Shown piece by piece: positions 1 through 5,010 of a DNA stretch of 5,010 bases. The position numbers were made by a program, and so were the translations under genes. Position 1 is the first letter of the stretch. Each line of letters begins with the position of its first letter. The notes under the pieces were generated by a model. That model saw nothing but the letters and a program-made list of their open reading frames with translations. It was not told the DNA's origin and did not search any database. The stretch comes from Anaerolineae bacterium (GTDB lineage: Bacteria > Chloroflexota > Anaerolineae > Aggregatilineales > Phototrophicaceae), in assembly GCA_014379235.1 (NCBI GenBank), contig JACMMD010001147.1, positions 1 to 5,010 on the forward strand, written 5' to 3'.

Positions 1-1365
1 TCTCGAATTCTTACTCTCCTTGTCGTAGTGCTGCTGCTCACCACTGGCGTGAGCGTTATGGCTCAAGACCAAACGATTGCTGAAATCGCAGCAGGCAACC
101 CAGATTTTTCAACCCTCGTCGGCGCGTTGGACGCTGCCGGACTAGTCGAAGTGCTGAACGGCGAAGGCCCCTTCACCGTGTTTGCACCCACTAATGAAGC
201 ATTCGCGGCTATTCCCGAAGCCACACTCAACTACATCACGTCTGACCCTGAACTGCTGACCCGTGTGCTGACGTACCACGTCGTCTCCGGCGAAGTCATG
301 TCGGCAGACGCGACAACTATGATGGCTCCTTCGATGGAAATGACCGCCGTTGGCGCAGACATGATGGGCAGCGAACTGAACATCCACGTCACCGAGAATG
401 GTGTTCAGGTCAACGGCGCGAACGTCGTTATGGCCGACGTGGATGCCAGCAACGGTGTTATTCACGTCATAGATCAAGTGCTGATCCCCCCTATGGAACT
501 GCCCGAGGTTGACCCTCTGAGCGTCACCGGTGACGTCATCACCGCTGGCAGCTCGACGGTATTCCCCCTGAGCGAAGCCGTCGCTGAACTGTTCGGTGAA
601 GAAGGCTACAGCGGCAATGTGACGATTGACAACATCGGCACGGGCGCAGGCTTCGAGCGTTTCTGCGTAGCCGGTGAGAGCGACGTCGCCAACGCCAGCC
701 GTGGCATCCGCGAAGAAGAAGCGGCGCAATGTGCCACGATCAATCGTGTGCCCGTCGAATTCCGTGTTGGCACGGACGCGCTGGCCGTGGTCGTGAGCAC
801 CGAGAACGATTTCATCGACGCGCTGACGATTGAACAGTTGAATATGATCTACTCAGGCACTGCGGCTACATGGGCGGATGTAAACTCCGCTTGGCCCGCC
901 GAGCCAATCCAACTGTACAGCCCCGGCACCGACAGCGGCACATTCGATTACTTCGTTGAAGAGGTGTTCGAAGGTGACGAAGCGTTGATCATCGCCGCCC
1001 AGCCACAGATGAGCGAAGACGACAATACATTGGTTCAAGGTGTCGAGGGCAGCCCTTACGCGATTGGCTACTTCGGCTACGCCTACTATGAAGCGAACGC
1101 CGACCTGCTGCGCGCTATCCCGGTTGAAGGCGTCGAAGCAAATGCGGCAGCGGTGGACGCTGGTACTTACCCGTTGAGCCGTCCGCTCTACATTTACTCG
1201 ACTGCCAGCATCTTGGCCGAGAAGCCGCAAGTTGCGGACTTCGTAAACTACTACCTGACCAACGTTAATGATCTGATCGTGGAAGCGGGCTACTTCCCGG
1301 CCAACCAGAACGCGCTGAACTTGGCCCGTCTGAACTGGGTCGTGGCGCAAAGCGCTGGTATGTAA
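1..1365 (+). CDS. pstS: Phosphate ABC transporter substrate-binding protein PstS with N-terminal fasciclin (FAS1) domain; 5' end cut by window
   Basis: Extracytoplasmic phosphate-binding subunit of the Pst importer, passing phosphate to PstC/PstA. The frame is open from base 1, and its first 21 codons read as the core of a Sec signal peptide (SRILTLLVVVLLL, then VSVMA before Gln), so the true start lies upstream; the GTG at 28 is inside the hydrophobic core and is not the start. Numbering from the first visible codon, residues 25-164 form a complete FAS1 domain with FTVFAPTNEAF (58-68), YH (92-93) and GVIHVIDQVLIP (152-163). After a short linker, residues 179-450 match the PstS/SphX family: AGSSTVFPLS (182-191), GTGAGFERFC (213-222), NASR (231-234), SPGTDSGTF (307-315), GYFGYAYY (356-363) and PLSRPLYIY (391-399). 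Cys222 and Cys244 could form a disulfide. No lipobox cysteine is present. The pstCAB genes follow after 96 bases. The family assignment is firm; the role of the FAS1 part is unknown. Confidence 0.93.
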   Translation, partial: SRILTLLVVVLLLTTGVSVMAQDQTIAEIAAGNPDFSTLVGALDAAGLVEVLNGEGPFTVFAPTNEAFAAIPEATLNYITSDPELLTRVLTYHVVSGEVMSADATTMMAPSMEMTAVGADMMGSELNIHVTENGVQVNGANVVMADVDASNGVIHVIDQVLIPPMELPEVDPLSVTGDVITAGSSTVFPLSEAVAELFGEEGYSGNVTIDNIGTGAGFERFCVAGESDVANASRGIREEEAAQCATINRVPVEFRVGTDALAVVVSTENDFIDALTIEQLNMIYSGTAATWADVNSAWPAEPIQLYSPGTDSGTFDYFVEEVFEGDEALIIAAQPQMSEDDNTLVQGVEGSPYAIGYFGYAYYEANADLLRAIPVEGVEANAAAVDAGTYPLSRPLYIYSTASILAEKPQVADFVNYYLTNVNDLIVEAGYFPANQNALNLARLNWVVAQSAGM

Positions 1366-1390
1366 CACTATTTTCCTCTGCCTCAAGGTA

Positions 1391-1427
1391 CGGGAGCGGT
1401 CAGCATTGGCCGCTCCCGCCTTGTTTT
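1391..1427 (+). terminator. Intercistronic hairpin between pstS and pstC, terminator- or attenuator-like
   Basis: A perfect 9-bp stem (CGGGAGCGG 1391-1399 with CCGCTCCCG 1410-1418) can extend inward through a U-G, a C-G and an A-U pair to leave the 4-base loop GCAT. It is followed two bases later by TTGTTTT (1421-1427). This is the form of a rho-independent terminator, though the T tract is interrupted by G. Because pstCAB follow in the same direction, partial termination or protection of the pstS 3' end is more likely than full termination. Both effects are known ways of producing more binding protein than permease in importer operons. Confidence 0.65.
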
Positions 1428-1461
1428 GCACGAGCGACACTATAGAGAACCGAAATAACCC

Positions 1462-2445
1462 ATGACGACACAAGCCCCCAGCGTTTTTGACAAAGCCAGA
1501 TTATTGACCGAAGCGCGTAGCGCCCAGCGCACCCGTCAGGATGCCAACACATTAAGCCGACAACCGCGACTCGGCGAAGGCCTGATTAAGGTCTTTTTGC
1601 TGTTGTGCGGCGTGGTTTCGATCTTCACTACCGTCGGCATCGCCGTCGTGTTGGTCGATCAATCCCTGCTATTTTTCACCAACAGCGAGGTCTCGCTGAC
1701 CGAATTTTTCACCACCACTACTTGGCAGCCGCAAATCGGCGAATTCGGTATTCTGCCATTAGTGAACGCTACCTTGATGACCAGCTTGATTGCTATGCTC
1801 GTCGCTGTGCCGATGGGCATGGGTGCGGCCATCTTCCTGAGTGAATATGCCCGTCCCAAAGTACGCGCAATCCTCAAGCCAATTCTGGAAATTCTGGCTG
1901 GCGTGCCTACTGTCGTTTATGGCTACTTCGCGCTGACCTTTATGACGCCGCTGCTGCGCGCAATCTTTGGCTCAGATACGGTGCAAATCTATAACACCGC
2001 GTCAGCCGGAATCATCATGGGTATTATGATCATCCCGACGATTAGCTCGATGAGTGAAGACGCACTCAGCGCCGTGCCGCGTTCGCTGCGTGAAGCCAGC
2101 TATGGATTGGGCGCGACCCGGTTGGAAACTACGGTGCGCGTGGTGCTTCCCGCCGCCCTATCCGGCGTACTTGCAGCGGTTATCGTCGGCATCTCGCGTG
2201 CGGTTGGTGAAACCATGATTGTGGCCATCGCCGCCGGGGCTGGCCCCAATTTCACGTTTAATCCGTTCGAAGCAGCGGAGACAATGACCGGCCACATCGC
2301 CCGCATCAGCGGCGGTGACCTGAGCTACGGCTCAATTGACTATACCAGCATCTTCGCTATTGGCTTGACGCTGTTCGTCATGACGATGATCCTCAACATT
2401 ATCAGCCGCGCAATCACGACCCGCTACCGCGAGGTTTACCAGTAG
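1462..2445 (+). CDS. pstC: Phosphate ABC transporter permease PstC
   Basis: One of the two membrane subunits forming the phosphate channel. The 327-residue product is of normal PstC length. It has a basic cytoplasmic tail of about 40 residues and six likely membrane helices near residues 43-66, 98-124, 141-161, 181-200, 227-256 and 294-316. The ABC-permease EAA loop, which docks on the ATPase, is at about 199-230 and contains [16 protein letters not shown] (204-219). Downstream, SRAVGET (245-251) and LAGVPTVVYG (145-154) are typical of Pst permeases. Assignment to PstC rather than PstA rests on gene order (S-C-A-B) and the longer N-terminal tail. The ATG at 1462 is the first good start after the intercistronic hairpin. 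Its Shine-Dalgarno is weak (GAGA around 1445-1448), so translation may be modest. The TAG stop is followed immediately by the pstA ATG. Confidence 0.95.
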   Translation: MTTQAPSVFDKARLLTEARSAQRTRQDANTLSRQPRLGEGLIKVFLLLCGVVSIFTTVGIAVVLVDQSLLFFTNSEVSLTEFFTTTTWQPQIGEFGILPLVNATLMTSLIAMLVAVPMGMGAAIFLSEYARPKVRAILKPILEILAGVPTVVYGYFALTFMTPLLRAIFGSDTVQIYNTASAGIIMGIMIIPTISSMSEDALSAVPRSLREASYGLGATRLETTVRVVLPAALSGVLAAVIVGISRAVGETMIVAIAAGAGPNFTFNPFEAAETMTGHIARISGGDLSYGSIDYTSIFAIGLTLFVMTMILNIISRAITTRYREVYQ

Positions 2446-3801
2446 ATGTCGCACTTACCCAATGACGAGCAGTTCAAAAGCCGTCTGTTAGGGCGGCAGC
2501 AGCGCGGCAAGCTGTATCGTGCCTTCTACTTTGCCTCGTTGGTGCTGGCAGTCGTCGCGCTGGTGACGTTGATGTTGAACGTCTTGAACGAAGCTGTCGG
2601 ACTCATCGCTGTGCGCTACGAAATCGAGCCGGTAGCAATCTCTGATCGACCTCTGGAAGAACTCAACAACGCCGAGTTAGGGGCGATTTTGCAGGAACAC
2701 GCCGGGCGTAAATTGAAAGTGTTCGTGCGCGACTATCTCAGCGCGGTTGACGCATCGCTGTTTACAACCGTGCCATTAAGCCAAGTGTTGAGCGGGCGCA
2801 GCATCCCCGCCGAACTCGCCGACAGCACCATCAATGACATTTCTGACGAGGCGATTTTAGAGCTGCTAGTAAGCAACCTCTCTACTGAAGAACTACGCGA
2901 ACTGGTACTGACCGAAGTCGTGGGGCTGGAAGTGCTCGAAAGCTGGCCAGTGACGGAAAGTCTGTTCAACCGCGCAGCCATCGAGGAACGCGTCGCCACA
3001 GAGTACCCCGGCGCGGAACTGCAAACGCACTCGTGGATTAGCGCGAACTTCCTCAGTTCGCCCATGTCCAGCGTTCCGGCGCAGGCCGGTATCCGTACAG
3101 CGCTTCTCGGCTCGTTGTGGGTGTTGGCGATCACCATGGCCGTCGCGTTCCCGCTCGGGCTAGGCGCGGCCATTTACCTGCAAGAATACTCCAGCGATAA
3201 CTTCTTCAACCGCTTGATCGACACGAACGTTCGCAACTTGGCCGGTGTGCCGTCGATTATCTACGGTATACTCGGTTTGGCGATCTTCGTCCGCACGCTT
3301 GAAGCCATCACCAGCGGTTCAGCCTTTGGCGTAACGGACTCCAACGGACGAACCATCCTCTCGGCTGGCTTGACAATGGCGCTGCTCATTCTGCCAATCA
3401 TCATCATCAACGCCCAAGAAGCCCTACGTGCCGTGCCGCGTTCGCTGCGTGAAGCGAGCTACGGTCTCGGCGCAACCCAGTGGCAAACCATCTTGAACAC
3501 GGTGCTGCCCGCTGCCATCCCCGGTATTCTGACGGGGACGATTTTGGCGATGTCTCGCGCTGTTGGAGAGACTGCCCCACTCATCGTCATCGGCGCTTCG
3601 ACCTTCATCGTGTTCGACCCGAACGGCCCATTCTCGAAATTTACCGCGCTGCCTATCCAGATTTATCAGTGGACAGCGCGACCACAAGATCAATTCCGCG
3701 ACATCGCGGCAGCAGCGATTGTGATCTTACTCGTGCTGCTGCTTACCCTGAACGCAGCAGCCATCATCCTACGTAATCGTTATAGCGGAAAGCTCGCATG
3801 A
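2446..3801 (+). CDS. pstA: Phosphate ABC transporter permease PstA with enlarged extracytoplasmic loop
   Basis: Second membrane subunit of the phosphate channel, pairing with PstC. At 451 residues it is far longer than the usual PstA of about 280-300. Helix 1 lies near residues 27-50. The conserved permease domain begins only at about 217, with helices near 217-245, 264-284, 304-324, 352-376 and 418-442. The EAA loop contains [16 protein letters not shown] (329-344), identical to that of PstC, followed by [11 protein letters not shown] (370-380). [20 protein letters not shown] (201-220) fits the segment that normally precedes helix 2 in PstA, so roughly residues 55-195 are extra. That part is acidic, predicted helical, free of long hydrophobic runs and placed outside the membrane. 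The reading frame stays open and coding-like throughout, so it is not a frameshift product. The ATG abuts the pstC stop with GCGAGG 11 bases upstream, suggesting translational coupling; the TGA overlaps the pstB start. Confidence 0.95.
   Translation: MSHLPNDEQFKSRLLGRQQRGKLYRAFYFASLVLAVVALVTLMLNVLNEAVGLIAVRYEIEPVAISDRPLEELNNAELGAILQEHAGRKLKVFVRDYLSAVDASLFTTVPLSQVLSGRSIPAELADSTINDISDEAILELLVSNLSTEELRELVLTEVVGLEVLESWPVTESLFNRAAIEERVATEYPGAELQTHSWISANFLSSPMSSVPAQAGIRTALLGSLWVLAITMAVAFPLGLGAAIYLQEYSSDNFFNRLIDTNVRNLAGVPSIIYGILGLAIFVRTLEAITSGSAFGVTDSNGRTILSAGLTMALLILPIIIINAQEALRAVPRSLREASYGLGATQWQTILNTVLPAAIPGILTGTILAMSRAVGETAPLIVIGASTFIVFDPNGPFSKFTALPIQIYQWTARPQDQFRDIAAAAIVILLVLLLTLNAAAIILRNRYSGKLA
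3787..3792 (+). promoter_or_regulatory. Ribosome binding site of pstB, inside the end of pstA
   Basis: GGAAAG lies five bases before the ATG at 3798, within the last codons of pstA. It supports this start and the ATGA stop-start overlap, so ribosomes finishing pstA can begin pstB directly. Confidence 0.7.
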
Positions 3802-4604
3802 CTCAAAACGGAAACCTCGCCATCGAAATTCGCGGTGTCAACATTTACTACGGCCCCAAGCTGGCCGTCAAAGATGTCAATATCCCCATCGCAGAACGCA
3901 AAATCACCGCGTTCATCGGCCCATCGGGCTGTGGCAAAAGCACCGTCCTGCGCGCCATTAACCGCATGAACGACCTCATCCCCGGCGCCCGCGTCGAAGG
4001 CGAGATCGTCTATCACGGGAAGAATTTATATGACCCGAAGGTGGACGCGGTAGAAGTGCGGCGGCGCATCGGCATGGTGTTCCAGAAGCCCAACCCCTTC
4101 CCCAAAAGCATCTTCGAGAACGTGGCTTTTGGGCCGCGCTTGCTCGGCGTGAACAACCGCGAGAAGTTACATGTCATCGTCGAGCAGAGTTTGAAGCAGG
4201 CGGCGCTGTGGGACGAAGTGAAAGATGACCTCAAGAAATCGGGGTTGGCGCTTTCCGGCGGTCAGCAGCAGCGTTTGTGCATCGCCCGCGCCCTCGCCGT
4301 TGAGCCGGACGTGATCTTGATGGACGAGCCGTGTTCCGCGCTTGACCCCATCGCCACGCAGAAAATCGAAGAATTGATGCGCGAACTAGCGCAGCATTAC
4401 ACCATCGTCATCGTCACCCACAACATGCAGCAGGCAACACGCACCTCGGATTACACAGCGTTTTACAGCATCCGTAAGGACGAAAGCGTCGAAGGGCGTG
4501 AAATCCGTTGGGGTGAGTTGATCGAGTTCGCGCCGACGCAGGCGCTGTTCGAAAGCCCGCAGCAGCAAGAAACCGCCGATTACATTTCGGGGCGCTTTGG
4601 TTGA
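3798..4604 (+). CDS. pstB: Phosphate ABC transporter ATP-binding protein PstB
   Basis: Cytoplasmic ATPase that drives phosphate import as a dimer bound to PstC and PstA. The 268-residue product is of standard PstB length and all nucleotide-binding motifs are intact: Walker [10 protein letters not shown] (41-49), Q-loop glutamine 96 in the PstB-type VFQKPNPFP (94-102), signature LSGGQQQR (152-159), Walker B VILMDEP (172-178) with catalytic Glu177, D-loop SALD (180-183) and H-loop His208 in [21 protein letters not shown] (55-70), the helical-domain start [11 protein letters not shown] and the C-terminal DYISGRFG are characteristic of PstB rather than other importer ATPases. The gene overlaps pstA by ATGA and is the last gene of the cluster in this window; no phoU follows. 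I see no missing key residue and expect a functional enzyme. Confidence 0.97.
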   Translation: MTQNGNLAIEIRGVNIYYGPKLAVKDVNIPIAERKITAFIGPSGCGKSTVLRAINRMNDLIPGARVEGEIVYHGKNLYDPKVDAVEVRRRIGMVFQKPNPFPKSIFENVAFGPRLLGVNNREKLHVIVEQSLKQAALWDEVKDDLKKSGLALSGGQQQRLCIARALAVEPDVILMDEPCSALDPIATQKIEELMRELAQHYTIVIVTHNMQQATRTSDYTAFYSIRKDESVEGREIRWGELIEFAPTQALFESPQQQETADYISGRFG

Positions 4605-4618
4605 TGGCAGTTAGCCTG

Positions 4619-4645
4619 TCAGCGATCAGCTAGTCAGCTTTCAGC
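4619..4645. repeat. Four TCAGC units spaced 7-8 bases, intergenic
   Basis: TCAGC occurs at 4619, 4626, 4634 and 4641, separated by GA, TAG and TT, giving a 7/8/7-base period just after the pstB stop. It looks like a short tandem degenerate repeat of the kind dispersed in intergenic DNA of some bacteria. No function can be assigned; the ends are set by the visible units. Confidence 0.55.
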
Positions 4646-4675
4646 AAGAAAATCGGGGATTAGAATCTGTTGTAG

Positions 4676-4695
4676 GGGCGGCTCGTGAGCCGCCC
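4676..4695. repeat. REP-like GC-rich palindrome after pstB, possible weak terminator
   Basis: GGGCGGCTC (4676-4684) and GAGCCGCCC (4687-4695) are perfect inverted copies, forming an 8-bp stem with a CGTG loop. The left flank TTGTAG and the core GGGGCG resemble dispersed 'gtaggggcg...cgccc' palindromes that I recall from intergenic DNA of Chloroflexota and some other phyla. The T-rich right flank (TTATTGTATTT from 4696) would also let it work as a weak terminator for the pst transcript. The hairpin is directly visible; membership of a repeat family is inferred. Confidence 0.6.
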
Positions 4696-4710
4696 TTATT
4701 GTATTTACGC

Positions 4711-4742
4711 CAATAAAAAGCCGAGGATTAAAATCCTCGGCT
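4711..4742 (-). terminator. Minus-strand terminator-like hairpin
   Basis: AGCCGAGGAT (4719-4728) and ATCCTCGGCT (4733-4742) form a perfect 10-bp stem with the loop TAAA. The run of five A at 4715-4719 reads as TTTTT on the minus strand directly after the stem, so terminator polarity is leftward. On the + strand the stem is followed by AGAAAG, which would not terminate. It would fit a leftward transcript coming from the right, but no convincing leftward gene is seen, so it could instead be another dispersed palindrome. Confidence 0.5.
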
Positions 4743-4756
4743 AGAAAGCTCTCATG

Positions 4757-4782
4757 ACCTGCTCTCAGCAGGTTTTTGTTTT
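4757..4782 (+). terminator. Rho-independent terminator, likely end of the pst operon
   Basis: ACCTGCT (4757-4763) pairs perfectly with AGCAGGT (4767-4773) around the 3-base loop CTC. The stem runs into TTTTTGTTTT (4773-4782). A short stable stem plus a long T tract is a classic intrinsic terminator. It lies about 150 bases past pstB and is the best candidate for the operon end, separating it from the gene starting at 4891. Confidence 0.72.
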
Positions 4783-4890
4783 AGCTGCTGATTCTCAATC
4801 CCCTTCCAAATTTGGACGTATGTCACGAGGCCGTAGGGCGCTTGCTTCCTATACTGAAAGTAAGGCATTCCCTGTACAAGGCTTGTGACC

Positions 4891-5010
4891 ATGCGAAAAC
4901 TGAAAAATTGGGTTCGTTCACATCGCAGGATCGCTAAAGCGATTATCAGCGCGAATATTGCGGTAAGCGTCGGCCTGATGGTTCTGATACTGATACCGCC
5001 CAATACCCCA
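4891..5010 (+). CDS. Hypothetical membrane-anchored or exported protein, N-terminus only (cut by window)
   Basis: The ATG at 4891 opens a frame of 40 codons with no stop before the right edge. AAGG (4878-4881) lies nine bases upstream as a plausible ribosome binding site. The product begins with a strongly basic stretch (MRKLKNWVRSHRRIAK) followed by a hydrophobic helix at about residues 17-37 (AIISANIAVSVGLMVLILIP), the usual layout of a signal peptide or signal anchor with a cytoplasmic N-terminus. It lies downstream of a strong terminator, so it is probably its own transcription unit. Too little is present to assign a family. A minus-strand frame of 83 codons overlaps it, and that alternative cannot be fully excluded. 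Confidence 0.55.
   Translation, partial: MRKLKNWVRSHRRIAKAIISANIAVSVGLMVLILIPPNTP

Noticed and set aside
28..30. GTG at 28 as the pstS start codon
   Set aside because: It lies within the hydrophobic core of the signal peptide and the frame is open to base 1, so the start is upstream of the window.
142..729. 195-codon minus-strand frame opposite pstS
   Set aside because: It lies wholly antisense to the well-supported FAS1 and PstS domains; the translation is rich in His, Arg and Ala with no recognisable motif, as expected of a shadow frame in GC-rich coding DNA.
1421..1446. Internal promoter before pstC (TTGTTT and TATAGA)
   Set aside because: The spacing between the two elements is only 14 bases and the upstream one overlaps the hairpin T tract; too weak to call.
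853..1473. 206-codon minus-strand frame across the end of pstS and the intergenic hairpin
   Set aside because: It is antisense to conserved PstS motifs and crosses the intercistronic hairpin; no family resemblance or ribosome site was seen.
2733..3173. 146-codon minus-strand frame opposite the PstA insertion
   Set aside because: Considered because the insertion is unusual, but the translation is low-complexity and Ser-rich, while the + frame is continuous with PstA and has sensible helices.
3424..3776. Overlapping frames on both strands inside the 3' part of pstA
   Set aside because: They are shadows of the conserved PstA EAA loop and last helices, with unstructured Arg/His-rich translations.
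4604..4633. Mini-frame starting at the ATG that overlaps the pstB stop
   Set aside because: It encodes only nine residues before a TAG and falls in the TCAGC repeat; no sign of a leader peptide or a decayed phoU.
4850..4855. TATACT as a -10 element for the gene at 4891
   Set aside because: The hexamer is good but there is no matching -35 at 16-18 bases and no extended -10 TG, so it is noted without being called.

Overview
The window carries most of a high-affinity phosphate uptake operon on the + strand, in the order pstS - pstC - pstA - pstB, followed by a repeat- and terminator-rich intergenic stretch and probably the first 40 codons of an unrelated gene. No rRNA, tRNA, CRISPR array, transposase or other clear mobile gene is visible. 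The DNA is bacterial and moderately GC-rich. A PstS preceded by a fasciclin (FAS1) domain, a SphX-like ligand loop, an oversized PstA and dispersed palindromes of the 'gtaggggcg' type together suggest Chloroflexota, perhaps Anaerolineae. That placement is an inference from memory of such proteins; no marker gene here proves it.

Layout. 1-1365: pstS, cut at the left edge inside its signal peptide, encoding an exported protein with a FAS1 domain followed by a phosphate-binding domain. 1366-1461: a gap holding a strong hairpin with a short T-rich tail, probably an attenuating or mRNA-stabilising element between pstS and the transporter genes. 1462-2445: pstC. 2446-3801: pstA, whose ATG follows the pstC stop directly, with an extra extracytoplasmic region of roughly 140 residues. 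3798-4604: pstB, overlapping the pstA stop by ATGA. 4605-4890: no convincing gene; it holds four TCAGC units, a REP-like palindrome, a minus-strand terminator-like hairpin and a plus-strand rho-independent terminator. 4891-5010: probable N-terminus of a membrane-anchored or exported protein running off the right edge.

How the genes work together. PstS captures inorganic phosphate outside the membrane and delivers it to the PstC-PstA channel, which a PstB dimer powers by ATP hydrolysis. The gapless pstC-pstA-pstB junctions imply translational coupling and matched amounts of these subunits, while the hairpin after pstS would let the binding protein be made in excess. No phoU follows pstB. The pst promoter and any Pho box lie left of the window.

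The least ordinary features are the FAS1-PstS fusion without a lipobox and the enlarged PstA loop. Both lie on the outer face of the membrane, so they could be parts of a lineage-specific variant of the Pst system. This is a hypothesis, not something the sequence proves.
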